From Chinchilla lanigera (Eukaryota; Chordata; Mammalia; Rodentia; Chinchillidae), in the NCBI RefSeq assembly GCF_000276665.1, contig NW_004955405.1, positions 17,132,111-17,196,110 of the forward strand: a stretch of DNA of 64,000 bases. The letters run 5' to 3'. The position numbers and the translations under genes are program-made. The notes under the pieces were generated by a model, which saw nothing but the letters and a program-made list of their open reading frames with translations, was not told the origin of the DNA and did no database searches. Of the stretch, positions 13,621 through 25,820 are shown in pieces; the stretch's first letter is position 1; the number at the start of each line of letters is the position of its first letter.

Positions 13621-16600
13621 GGTTGCAATTTCCATTTTCACTTTTTGTGAGATGCTGTTTGAAATAAGAAATATTTGTATCTTACTATAATGTCTAATGA
13701 AACTAATTTTGCATTTAAAAGAACACAATTACCTCCCCCTCCTTTTTTTTGTCTTTTTGAGACAGGGTCTCATTATGCAGTTCAGGCTTGACTTGAACTT
13801 GTTTTGTAGCCCAGGCTGGCCTCAAATTTTCAGCGATCCTCCTGGCTCAGCCTTCTAAGTGCTGGGACAACAGGCAATCAACTCTTAAATAACATTTAAA
13901 TAGCCGGGTTGATAAAATACTTATTTCCTTGAATTATGTATGAAAACAAATTCTGAAAATATATCTTTGTTGCATAAAAATGAAATTAAATAAATAAAAT
14001 AGAATTTTTTACATTTAAAAGCTTGTGACAGCTTTAATCTGGGTTCCTATGATCTTCTGTTTACTTGGGGGTTTTCTACAGCTTTAAATTTGTGTGGATC
14101 ATGTGTATCAGACTCTTTTTGTCAACTTCTCTCTATATTTTAGTGAATGAGGTGCTTCTGGGAAAAAATATCAGATATTTTCATGTCTTAATATTATAAT
14201 CTCTAAAAAATTGACAGCAGAGTCATTATCAGAATATTATAGCTGGCTGTTATTATTTTATTTCCCTAACAACCTATCCCTTACTTTTTCAGTACAGGCC
14301 TACAGGGTATGGGTCGATTTCATTATTTTAATTCTATTTTAATGATTCATTTTTCTTTTCCCCAGTTCATGGCTCTTCGTTGTCCTTGGTCTCCAGCACT
14401 TCTTCTCTGTATTCCACAGTAAGTACTGACTGTTAAGGAAAAGCTTTACTCCGTTCCAGGTGCACAGATAACTGATCAGCAGATCTGCATTTACACAGAT
14501 GCTATGTAAACGTTAAGGGCATAATTGAAGCTCCTGGATCCCTGATAAGCTGGCAGGTGCTCCCCCAGCCCTTTCAGGTGGTTTCGTTTGACTTCTGTGA
14601 ACTTACTGCAAACAATGAGTGTAGGCAACACTGAATCTCATAGAACTTATGAGGATATGGGCTCCTTCACACCATGTACTAAGATCTACCATAATTTCAT
14701 AATGTTGACTTCCTTCTTTGGTTCTTTGATGCCTATTAATTGCTCTACAATATTTTCCTCTTTTATTTTATATTTTAAAAGTTATTTCCTGAGAATATGG
14801 TGCCCCAGCGTAAAAACCTAAATGAACTGCCTATTTTTTTTTTTTGAACTGCCTCTTTTTAAAAACGTATCTTTGAAATGGAGTTTAATTTAAAATACTT
14901 TATTTCTCAGGAGTACCAGTGCTTCAACTTCTTCTCCCAATGGGTGAAATTATAGCACTTTTTCTTTCCAAAATGAGGTGGTTTTTTTTGTTCATTAACT
15001 GTAATTTCATCTTTTTAAAAAGTCTGTAGGAACTTACGCTCTATAAGAAGCTTCCTTCATGCCCTGGTAGTAGCGAAGTACATTTAAAGCAGCTTACTGA
15101 ATTTCAATGAGTCTTGAGTACTATGAGTAATGCTTAATCCTGTACTGAAAGATTTGTGAAAAGTTCATAGCCTTCAGCTGTCACTGAACAATTAAGCATT
15201 AAGGACAATATTAATTTTTTCACTCATTTCCATTAGTTTTAAATGTTACAGCCTTTTGCTTATAAGTCAATCATACGTATTTACTGCCATACATGGAACA
15301 TTCAAATAGAATCATCACTGCAGATACAGTATTACTCTCATTTCTCCTTTTAATGATTAAAATTGCTAATAAGTTCAAAAGTAGAGAGAACATTATTAGT
15401 GTTTAGATGGATTTAACCTTTGAATCTAATGAGAAACACAGAATGTGAAAATCTGTTGAAAGTACATAAAGCAAAACTGTTAAGATTCCATGTTCTTCTA
15501 TTCTGTCAATACTGCCTCTTGTTGAGGAACTCTATCCTGTAATTTAAATCTCTACATAAAAGCAAATTATGAAATATCATTATAAGAATATTTTAAGTAC
15601 AGTAATATTTGGACAAAACTTCCATATGAATCCCAGAAAGACTCATGAAAAGAAAAGGATAGTTTTGAGGAGAACAAACGAGAAATTATTATAGTGGGGT
15701 CTCGTAGACTTTTCTGTGAAAACAAAATGTTCCATATCTGCACTAGCTACTGTGGTGACTGCTACCCACAGATTGCTATTGCTTATTTCAAATGTGTCTC
15801 CTGTGACAGGAAAATAATTTTTTATTTTAATTTGCCTAAATTTATAGTGCTGTTTTATAAGTGAGAAAAGGTGCATTTAAAACATTATACAAGGGGACTG
15901 GGGATATAGCTCAGTGGCATAAGTGCCTGCCTGGCAAGTGCAAGGTCATGAGTTTGATCCCCAGTACCACACACAAAAAAAATAATAATAATAAATTGTA
16001 GGAGGGTAGATAAAGGATGTGAAAAATGTACACTTCATCCATGTATGAAAATACCACACTGAAGCCCAGTAATATATATAATTAATACATGTTAATCAAA
16101 AAGTCAGTCACCAGAACAAGGGTCATGGCACATGCCTATATACCAGCAATTGGAAAGCTGAGGAGGGAAAAGCAGGACTTTGAGGCTGGCCAGGGTTGTA
16201 CACTGAGCTCAAGACCAGCTAGGACTGCATAGTGAGAGCCTTTCACAAAAATCAAAGCAAAACCAGCATCAAAAGAAATAAAACAATTGTTAAAGTATAG
16301 AAAAATAGAAGTGGAATGTCCACACACTACAGGTAATTAGAAATCATAAAGAAGGTGCTGGAGTCTCCTTTTTTTGTTTTTTTTTTTTTTTCCGGTACCG
16401 GGAACTGAACTCACCACCTTACGCTTGCCAGGCAGGCGCTTTGCCACTGAGCTAAATCCCCAGCCCCAGAAATCATAAAGAAGTACTGTATTAAGTGTAT
16501 AATGTGAAAAAAATTAAGCAGAACAAATGCATATCTGTGTAGGTCAACAATTCTAAGTGCCACGATGGGCAGTCCCACTGAGATGGAGCCTTCCAGGTCC

Positions 16601-19600
16601 ATGCCATTGTAGATGCTGGCACTGTATTCAGGGAAGTCACGACTTCTGCCCATCCTCCTCCTCCTCTCTTCATGACACTATAGTACATTTGAGTCAATAA
16701 CTGTCATTTCTGTTGCTCTTCCCACAAACAGAAATATTCCTTACTCTTTTTCTTTTGTTTTACTTTTTTGTTTTGTTTTGTTATGTTTTTTAAGACAGTG
16801 TCTCACTATGTAATTCAGGCTGGCCTTGAATTCACTATGTAGCTCAGGCTGGCCTCAAACTTACAGTGATCCTCCTGCCTCAACCTCCCGAGTGCTGGGG
16901 TTGCAGGCATGCACCACCACACCTGGCTCTTAAGAAATATTCTTAAACCAGAAATATAATAGGCTTAAGAGTATTGGATATCTCTAGTAAGCCTAGAAAT
17001 ATCAAAGATACACTAGAAAAACTGTGCAGTTTTCTTTTTGTGAATACCTAGAGCCCTTTTCATTCTTTACAAGTCTGATCCTGTTAGATATTTAAATATT
17101 TGGACTATACAATAAATGCTATTTCAACTGATTACATTTGCCTTGGACTCATAATGTGCATAGATACTAACTTATATTGACTTCCTGAAAGTAAATAGCG
17201 TGATCAGTTGATTTCGCATTTCCTTTACATGTTGCTTAACTTAGACAATGCCAAAGAAGTATTCTTTAATTATTAAACTTGAGTGACATGTAAATGAACA
17301 TTTAATGGCTTATAGGATAAAGAATCAACTGATATAACTTTATTAAAGAAAGATGTGTTATATTATTTACCATCTTGCAGGATATTGGTATTAATTCAAA
17401 ACCAACATTAAAATGACAGTAATCAAACTCTATCGCAATATCATTAACTCCATACCTAAGCCAATGAAAGAAATATAATAGTATTCTGACTTAGTGCTTC
17501 AACTTGGTAGGAAACCTATCCAGTACTAATAACTGCAGAAAATGGGCAAAGATAAGGACTCTTGAAAATTGTAGTTTTAAAAATCAGCTCTGAGAAAAAA
17601 ATATAGAATTAATATTAATTAATATGCAGCAGTTATGTTTTCTCTTAATATATGTAACCTATGGCTATTTTAATGAAAAAATGTGATAATATTTCCCCCT
17701 TTTTAAATAGAATAAATCTCTTTTTCAAACATACAGATTATTTATTGATTCTGTAGCCAATTTAACATAATCCCAAAACAACAAGGCACACAATTTGGAC
17801 CAAATAAAATGGCAATAACCCCAGCAAGAATCAAGGAAAAGTAATTATCATAGTTAATTTTGCTGTTTTCATTGCATAAGGGAATTAAATTTTTAACTTG
17901 AAATTCCTTGCTTCTGAATAAAAAAAGTGTTGAAATCATTAGAATTTTAAAAAAGAAAATCCTCACTTAAAAAATTGAAAATAAGCTGTAAAACATTCAA
18001 GGTGCAGGTCAACATTGCTCTTAAACATAGATTTCTTACAAGGACTACTAATATTCTACCAGTTTACCATGCTTTAACCTAACTGCCATATTACAAATGA
18101 CACTTTTTTCAAGGTAGAGAAAATATGAAAAAGGTAAAACTAGGGTAAAGAAAAATGCTTATTCATGAAATATATCCTGGTAATTATACTCTTTATCCTA
18201 TATATTCTAAAGAAGAAGAAATAAAAAGTGGTTCAGTTATTTTGCATCAATTAATCAGGAAATATCAAAAGGTTAGAGAAAGTGGATCAGAGATTGTTTT
18301 CCAACTTCGGTTCTCTGTAGAGCAACGACCACACTTGTGCCCATCAGAGACAGGTGTTGTCCAGGATTTCCCAGAGGGCAGCAGCTTCCCAAATATAATG
18401 TTACACGGAAACCATTTTCGGGCATTTTGCAGCCCAACATGAAGAAAACAAAAACAGCTAGAAATTTCCTGTACCTACATCAAAAGCATCCCGGGAGTTT
18501 GTTCCCACCCAGCCACATTTCCAGGAGCTGTGTAACAAAGACCGGAGTTTGCGTTCATCACCACTGTAATGCTCGACCTTTAGTATTTTGCTGACTTACA
18601 GCCCAGTACACTTATTTAATAAACATTCGGGGAAATACAAGAAAGTAGGAACTAATAACCTTTATTTTCTGTCATTATCAACAGAGGTCAGTTTTTCCTC
18701 CAGCTCTATTTGGCATTCTTCATAATACGCAAATCACAGAATAAAGTTATTACTCCTAAATCTTGGCTAAAGGGCCTTATGTAAATTCATCGAGTCCATT
18801 TTCTATGATCTATATGAAAGTGTACAATATTTCCTAGATTTTTAGAACATAATTTTTAAACAGTATGTTAAGATCTAGATCTTAGTCTTAAAGTCTATCA
18901 TTTCTTTAAAGCACATTACATATCCATGGATTAAGATATTCATATTTTAAAGTGCTTCATGCTTTACACATACAGAGTAATATTCATTTTAAATCCTGCA
19001 GGATTCTGTTGTTACTATAGTAATTTAAACTTTTATGCATTTTATGCTACTATATTTGATCACATTAAAGGTATAATTACTTAAACATTAAAGGTATAAT
19101 TACTTAATTAAATGTCTAGTGAATTGGCATCAATTTACATAGTTAAAATTCTCTTTCTTTTTACCTTTAACAGGCTGAAGAAAAGGCTCATTCAGAGGTA
19201 AAATCTTGTAACCTTTCAATATTTGAGTATTTTAGTTTTCATCTCTGATGAAATATGTGCTGTCACCAGTAGAGGGCTCTGTGATATAATAGTATAACTA
19301 CAGAACTGCAGCTAGAACCTAGCTAGTTGATAAATGAAATGGTCTTAGGTATTACCTTGCTCCTTCAAAGACAGTGAAAGGAAAGCTTTAGCAACAATCT
19401 TCCCTCTGTCATTCTCTATTAAGTCTTAGCTCAACATCTTATAAATTGCAGTGATTTTGTCTCTTTAGGTATTGATGAATGCATAAGCTATAAAGTAGGA
19501 AAGCCACAGTTTTGTCTATTTTCTTACCATCTTTGTTCCACTTCTTGTGAGATTATCTGCATAGGATTAAAGGAATCAAGGCACCAGGCCTCCATAATGT

Positions 19601-22600
19601 AGATACCAGCATCCTGGTCCATCTACTTTGTGCCATGACCTCAGGGCCTTTCATCAATCTTTTATGTCTTGGATGGTACGTCTTGGTTACTTTTCTCTCG
19701 TTGCTGAGACAAAATACCTGACGCCCAGAATTAAAGAAGGAAAGGTTTACTCAGCTTACAGTCTGTGGAGGTTTCAGTCCATACTGGCTGGCTCCAACAC
19801 AGAGTGGCACATGGTAGAGGGCAACAGTTCATGGTGGCAGACGATAGCAAAAACAACAAGAGCAAAGGGGAGAGAGGTGGCAAGCAGCCCCTTTCCCTCC
19901 CTTACAATGTATGCAAACTCTCCACCCTAGGGTGGGTGTAGCACTCACATCCATAATTCCAGCACTGAACCATGGATCAATCAGAAACTCTAGAAGCCCG
20001 CCCCATGACTGCAAGAGGCTTTGGAGGGACATGCAGACACAAACCATAACAGTATATTATTCTCATCACACACATTTCTCAAATATCTGCTTGGTTACAA
20101 TCATGTACAGATCAAATGGCAACCTGGATAAACATTCTTTTTCTTTACCTTTGTGTAAAAGTGAGCCTGGCTAAGACAAGAAAGAAAACTTTAATTAGGA
20201 CTTTATTGAAGGTCAAGTAATGGCTCTTTGATAGGTTTGCACTGAAGCAACCAGATCACAGGGAAAATAAGTGCTTGGTAACATCCTTTGCAAAAGAACT
20301 CCTTTCCTTACAAGTCTTATTTCATCAGCTTTGAAAGTAAAATTTATCCTATGTTCAAAATTTTGGAAAAAATATTGAGTGTAAAATTTATCTTTATAAT
20401 TACTAAACAGTGAATTTGATTTTTAAAAATCTTGGCAGTTTTCTTTACATCACATTCATATACCAAAGTTTCTAATGTCAGCCATAATATAACTACTGAG
20501 GTATAGACGTGATTCAGCTATTTGCTTTAACAATAGTTGTCCAATTGCCTTTTTATCACTTTTACTCTAGAGTGGGTCATTGTTTTTTTAAAACACAATT
20601 TAAATTAATTTGCAGTTTCTAGCTTATACATTAATGGAATTAGAATCATGTAGTAGAGAGTATTAATTTGAGAAAGTCTCTTTCTCTTATATTGGTCTAT
20701 GAATAAAACAGATGCTCTACTTTCTAGAACTATTTTTAGTTGTCACTCCACGTATGTAGCTCAAATGTTAGTTGAGGCTAGGAATGTCATTTTAAAGAAA
20801 ATAAAAATGAAATGGAATAGTATTTGGTGAAATCATATAAATGTCTACTATCTCTGCTTCCAGCTGTGCATTCTCTTCCTTTTTAAATTCTTTCAGTGTT
20901 GACTACCACTTCATTTCCACAAAATCTATTATGCAAGGGGAGAAAAGACAGTTAATGAACTGTGTCAACACGCTTTTGCAAACAAAGACAGTATTCCAGA
21001 AGTCCAACTCCAACAATAGCACATTTGTTTATGGAAAAAAAAAAGTAGTAAAAAGTTTGGCATTTTAAATGACCGAAATTCCTTGAGCAAGAAATATCAA
21101 ATCTTGTCTTATATTTGTAAATAGTTTACATTTTAATCACTGTTTAAATTTCCAAACAGCATGATATATTTAGGTTATATTGTAGAAAATACTTATATCA
21201 AAATTTTAAATATTATGTGATATTCCCTCATCTTTTTATATTTCAATTTTGCGTAACATATGAACTGAAAAAGGCAAACATTTAAAAATATTTATTTTGT
21301 CAATGTATCTCCTTGTGCCCTTTTAGGGACTTCCTTTTAATTCTAAACTGTGGATATCTGTAATGCATTTGTGCCTGAAGCTATTGGCAAATTGCTGAAT
21401 AAAAAACCTTACAATACATATTTGGGAATGCTTTTATAGTAATCATTATGACTCCATTCTATGAAACATTTTTCATAGAATGTTGAATTAAACCAAATTT
21501 TCAAATGCTTTAGGATATCCTTCAGTTTTAAAGGAGTTGTCAGACTACAGATAATTGAAATTATGCACACATTCAAAGGTGATCCAAGATTGTCTAATAA
21601 TATAGAGGGCTTTTTGCAAATAAACAAGCAAAAATAATTCCAAAATGAAAAGGTACAATGTGTATGATTGTTTACTTAATTTTGTAATGTAGGTTTGTAC
21701 CTGGATTTTATTACCACAATTGTCTAGAGGAAAAGAAACAATGAACTGAATTACCTCAGGAGTTATGGAGGGAGGATGGGAAGTGGAAGGATTTAAGATC
21801 TGAGTTCCAACTCTGAAGCTGGACACTTGCTTCTTTCCTGACTGGTATTTGATCACTGCTGTGTAGCTGGTGTTCATATCTTTTATGTTTAGCAACAGAC
21901 GTGGCTAATGGATCTGTATATATTACTTGCTGTTTTGGATTGAATTATGAGTTTAATAATCTATTAGTATATTGAATTAATTTTTTTGAATTGCATTCAG
22001 CAAATCCATAAACTGAGAAGAGAGCTGGTTGCATCCCAAGAAAAAGTTGCTACTCTCACATCTCAACTCTCAGCAAATGTAAGTTGCTTTAAAATATATC
22101 ACAATAGATTTTTATATAGTAAAGTAGGAAAGTTTTATTAGCAGATCTTAAGTGTCCAAAATTGTAGACATAGGTACCAAATAGTAGGAGTCAGATGAAT
22201 TCCAACTTTGCTACCAATTCAGTAATGACATGTAAATCTAACCTGAAGAGGAATCAAAATGTGTTAAAATGGTATTTTGTACCATACTGGATTGCAAACA
22301 ATAGCAACTGTTATAAACATTTGCTCCTTGTCTTGTCTCTTATTTTTGTTGCTCTCCATACGTAAATTTCTCCCAAGCCATAACATAATAGGGTTGATAG
22401 TGTCTGACTTAGGAAGAGAGAATATTTGTGTTTCCCGCCTCCATTAACTCCATGTTTGAACAATTAGTTAAGCATACAACACAGTCTGAAAAATTAACTT
22501 TGATCAAAGTATGGGTGGAGAAGCTACATGGTAGATGAGATTCAATTCTCTCAAAAAACCTTGGCAGGTTTCTCAAAGCAGTTTAAAATGGAAACACTTG

Positions 22601-25600
22601 TACTGGCACCAAAGCAGCTTAAAATGACAGAAATGATGTCAACAAAGACCATCAATTATATTAACGTTTATTGACTGTCTTTCCGCATGCCGGAGAGTTC
22701 TCAGAGTAGGTGCAGAATAATAAAGGAGAGCATATGGCATTATGCCAAGGAACGATAATGTTCCCAAGGAACAATAATGTAAGAAGCAACAGCGAGGAGT
22801 AAGGACGCTCCTGCTATTTTGCCATATATCCTGCAGCCCTTGGTCAGCAGTAGTTTGCTCTTCTGTGTAGCTCAGGGCTGCAGCCTGCCTTACCATCCCA
22901 ATCTCTCTGCTCCTCTGTGGAGATCTGCAGGTTTCTAGACCAAGCGTGACACACCAAGAGTGAACAGGTGCATGACACGGTGGATGATTTTCATGAGACA
23001 TCCTAAGAGTAAAAATTATTTTGTAAAATAAAATTCACAGGAAACAAGTCACGTTAGTCCCAACATACTCATTTTAACATTGTATTTGAAGTGATTTTAT
23101 TCTTTCAAATTTGGGAAAATTATATTAATTTTGGATTGACTTAATTTTTGTTTACACACATTGTAGGGGATTTTTAAAAGTAAGATCAGGTGTTAGAGAA
23201 TTATTTTGTAATTGTGGAAGAAAATAGTGTTAATTAATTAAAGTATTTTCTTCCCGAGAATATTTTTAAAGAGATAATTCCAGGGTCATTGGTTAATTTT
23301 ATATTACAGGCTATGTGTATGATAGTATAAACACTTCTGTGAAGGTTCCTGAATTTGTCGAGGAAACAACAGTGTAATGCTGGAAACAGAGTGTACATTG
23401 TTAATTTACACCAAGGAAGGGTCCGTGTCAGACCCTATACATTAGATTAGATTGTGAAAAACTGCATGAAAGCTACAGGGACCTGTCAGTACTGTCTTTG
23501 CAACTTGTAAGTACATCACTATTTCAAATTTTAAAATGTAGATTTACATTTTTAAAATCAGTGTCTAACATTCAGTTTCCTATGCATTTCAATCTTAATT
23601 CACCAATGATAGCACTTTTTTGGTGGCAATAGACATGGTTAAAGCCTTTTACCATTAGGTAAATTTATTTACCTAAAATGTCAAAAGATGAAAGTCAAAA
23701 GATTCAGGCAATGAAGATGATCATTGTCTTCCACTTTGTCAGCAAAGCAATTGATTGAAATTTGCATTTAGATTAAATATTTATTGATTACACTTATAAA
23801 TGGACATGTATAAGTAATTATAAAACAATTTTGATATCACTGCTATTTTAAACATTTTAATAGTATCATCATGACTTCAATGGACTGATCATTATGTTCA
23901 TGTTTGTGTTGTTAAGAAAATATAAAATATTCCAGAATGTTAAACTACACATAGTTTTATTACCTTCAATCATCTTTAACTCATTCATTCATTTTGTCAT
24001 TTGATCTATAAGTTCACAGAGGATACTAAGTCATCAGAGGAGTTAGGCAATACTGGGATTTTTCCTTACTTCTAAGAAATACTGTGTAAATATCACTCAG
24101 AATGGTTTTTGTTTCTTTCATCTGAATTAATAGCTGGTAGTCTGCATAATATATGAAAATATTTTTATATACATACATAAAGTAAGTTAACTACAGGGAC
24201 TGAATCAAATCATTTTGAACAGGACTTTTCAATAGTAAGGCAAAGCTTCTTTCATTCGTTTGTTTATTTTCTTGGTGCTGGGGATCTTCACACAGGTCGT
24301 GAAGAACTGAAACACCATAATATGCTCCAAACAGAGAATATATATATTTTTTTAATTTATAATTTCTATATGGAGACAAAGATAAGTCTGTTTATTAAGA
24401 ATCTCACATTGCACCTGAACTAGCCAAGCAACTCTTTGTTTATTAATTTGTTCAGACTACAGATAAATTTTACATTTTGGTTAGATATGTGATCTCTACA
24501 GTAAGGTTTGTTGAGAAATGTAATAGGTATGATACATAAGGACACATTTCAATGACTTTATTTGGAAAAAGTATTAACTATTTTTAGTTTAATAATAGTT
24601 TTCAATCTCTGTTCATAGTTTTCTCAAAATAAGAGTAAGTATTAGGACTTAATTATGTTTCTTAATTTGGAAATACTTTTCATTGGTATGACCCTTGTAT
24701 TTGGTACATTTGAACTTTAACCTGTGTTTTAATTTTTAAATTTGAACAAAATGCTTCTTTCTTTCTTTGTTAAAAGGGGCAATGGAGGGGCGTGGTGGCA
24801 CATGCCTGTAATCCCAGCACTTGGGAGGCTGAGGCAGGAGGATTGTTGCAAGTTCGAGACCAGCCTGGGCTACAAAGTGAGCTCAAGTCTAGCCTGAACT
24901 GTGTAGCAAGACCCTGTCTCAAAAAGGCAAAAAACAAAAAAAGACAACAAAAAAGGGGGCAATGGTAGATGAGAAAGACATTCAATCAGCTCACTTCTCA
25001 TTTGACTGGCGGACTAAAGAGACAGCCAGTAGACCATGCCCTAAGCCTTTCCTCCTTCCTGTGGACTTGCTCTGGAAAGAAGTGAATAAAGTCATAGGGA
25101 GTGATTCTACTAGGATGCCCTTAGAAGAAAAGACATGGTATTGCTCCAACTTTTGTTGCCTAACTTGCCCTGGATCAGTACCCCACTCCAACAAAGAGCA
25201 AGAAAACAGAAGCCCTACATGGCAGACACCCATAGTGACACCAGTGCAAGAAGCCAGGGTCCCTCAGGCCTCTCACCCACACCTTCACGCCAAGTCAGGT
25301 GGAGGGCATTTCTTCACTTTCCGCTTTTGTAAATGGATACGGGAAGTAAGGCTACTTACTACTAACATCTTTCAAACATGTTATTGAATGAATATGTAAC
25401 AAAAGGTACTGTTTTGCCTTTCAGCAACTAAGTCTTTTCAGCAAAAATCTCTGGAGTATTATATTTTTAAGATTGTGTCCTACTTCTTGGTTCTATTTAG
25501 TATTTTTATGCAACCTGGCAATTACTTTTGCTTTTCTGCATTTCTTCTGACATGAAACTCTTGTACACATGAACAATGACAAACACTGAAGGGACAATTT

Positions 25601-25773
25601 GATGCAATGTAAAAGACATAAGAAACTTCATGTTTCAGAATTGTTCGGACTTCATGTAACTACTAATTATCAAATGTAAACTCTTGTATGTCATATAACA
25701 ATCATCTTAGGTAGCTCGCTTTCATTTATTCAGTTTTACTCAATATATGAACAGCTCTATTAGGAGACAGGTC

Positions 25774-25820
<47 letters not shown>

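Larger units (their letters stand above)
10231..14365 (+). other. NAV3 intron, 4.1 kb
   Basis: Donor gtacgt, acceptor ttccccag. Contains an inverted LINE-1 insertion (about 11430-12510) carrying an ID SINE, TG/TA microsatellites at 11761-11795 and 13569-13620, a minus-strand ID (13485-13568) and a minus-strand B1 (13743-13876). No additional exon seen. Confidence 0.85.
14419..19173 (+). other. NAV3 intron, 4.8 kb
   Basis: Donor gtaagt, acceptor cctttaacag. Holds ID SINEs (15892-15993 plus; 16369-16467 minus), B1 SINEs (16117-16264 plus; 16740-16932 minus), a CpG-retaining non-repeat island (about 18290-18640) and a 23-bp tandem duplication (19062-19107). Confidence 0.85.

Noticed and set aside
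18155..18442. 95-codon plus-strand frame as an extra NAV3 exon
   Set aside because: No fitting splice sites in phase with neighbouring exons, and no NAV similarity. The region is kept as a possible noncoding element.
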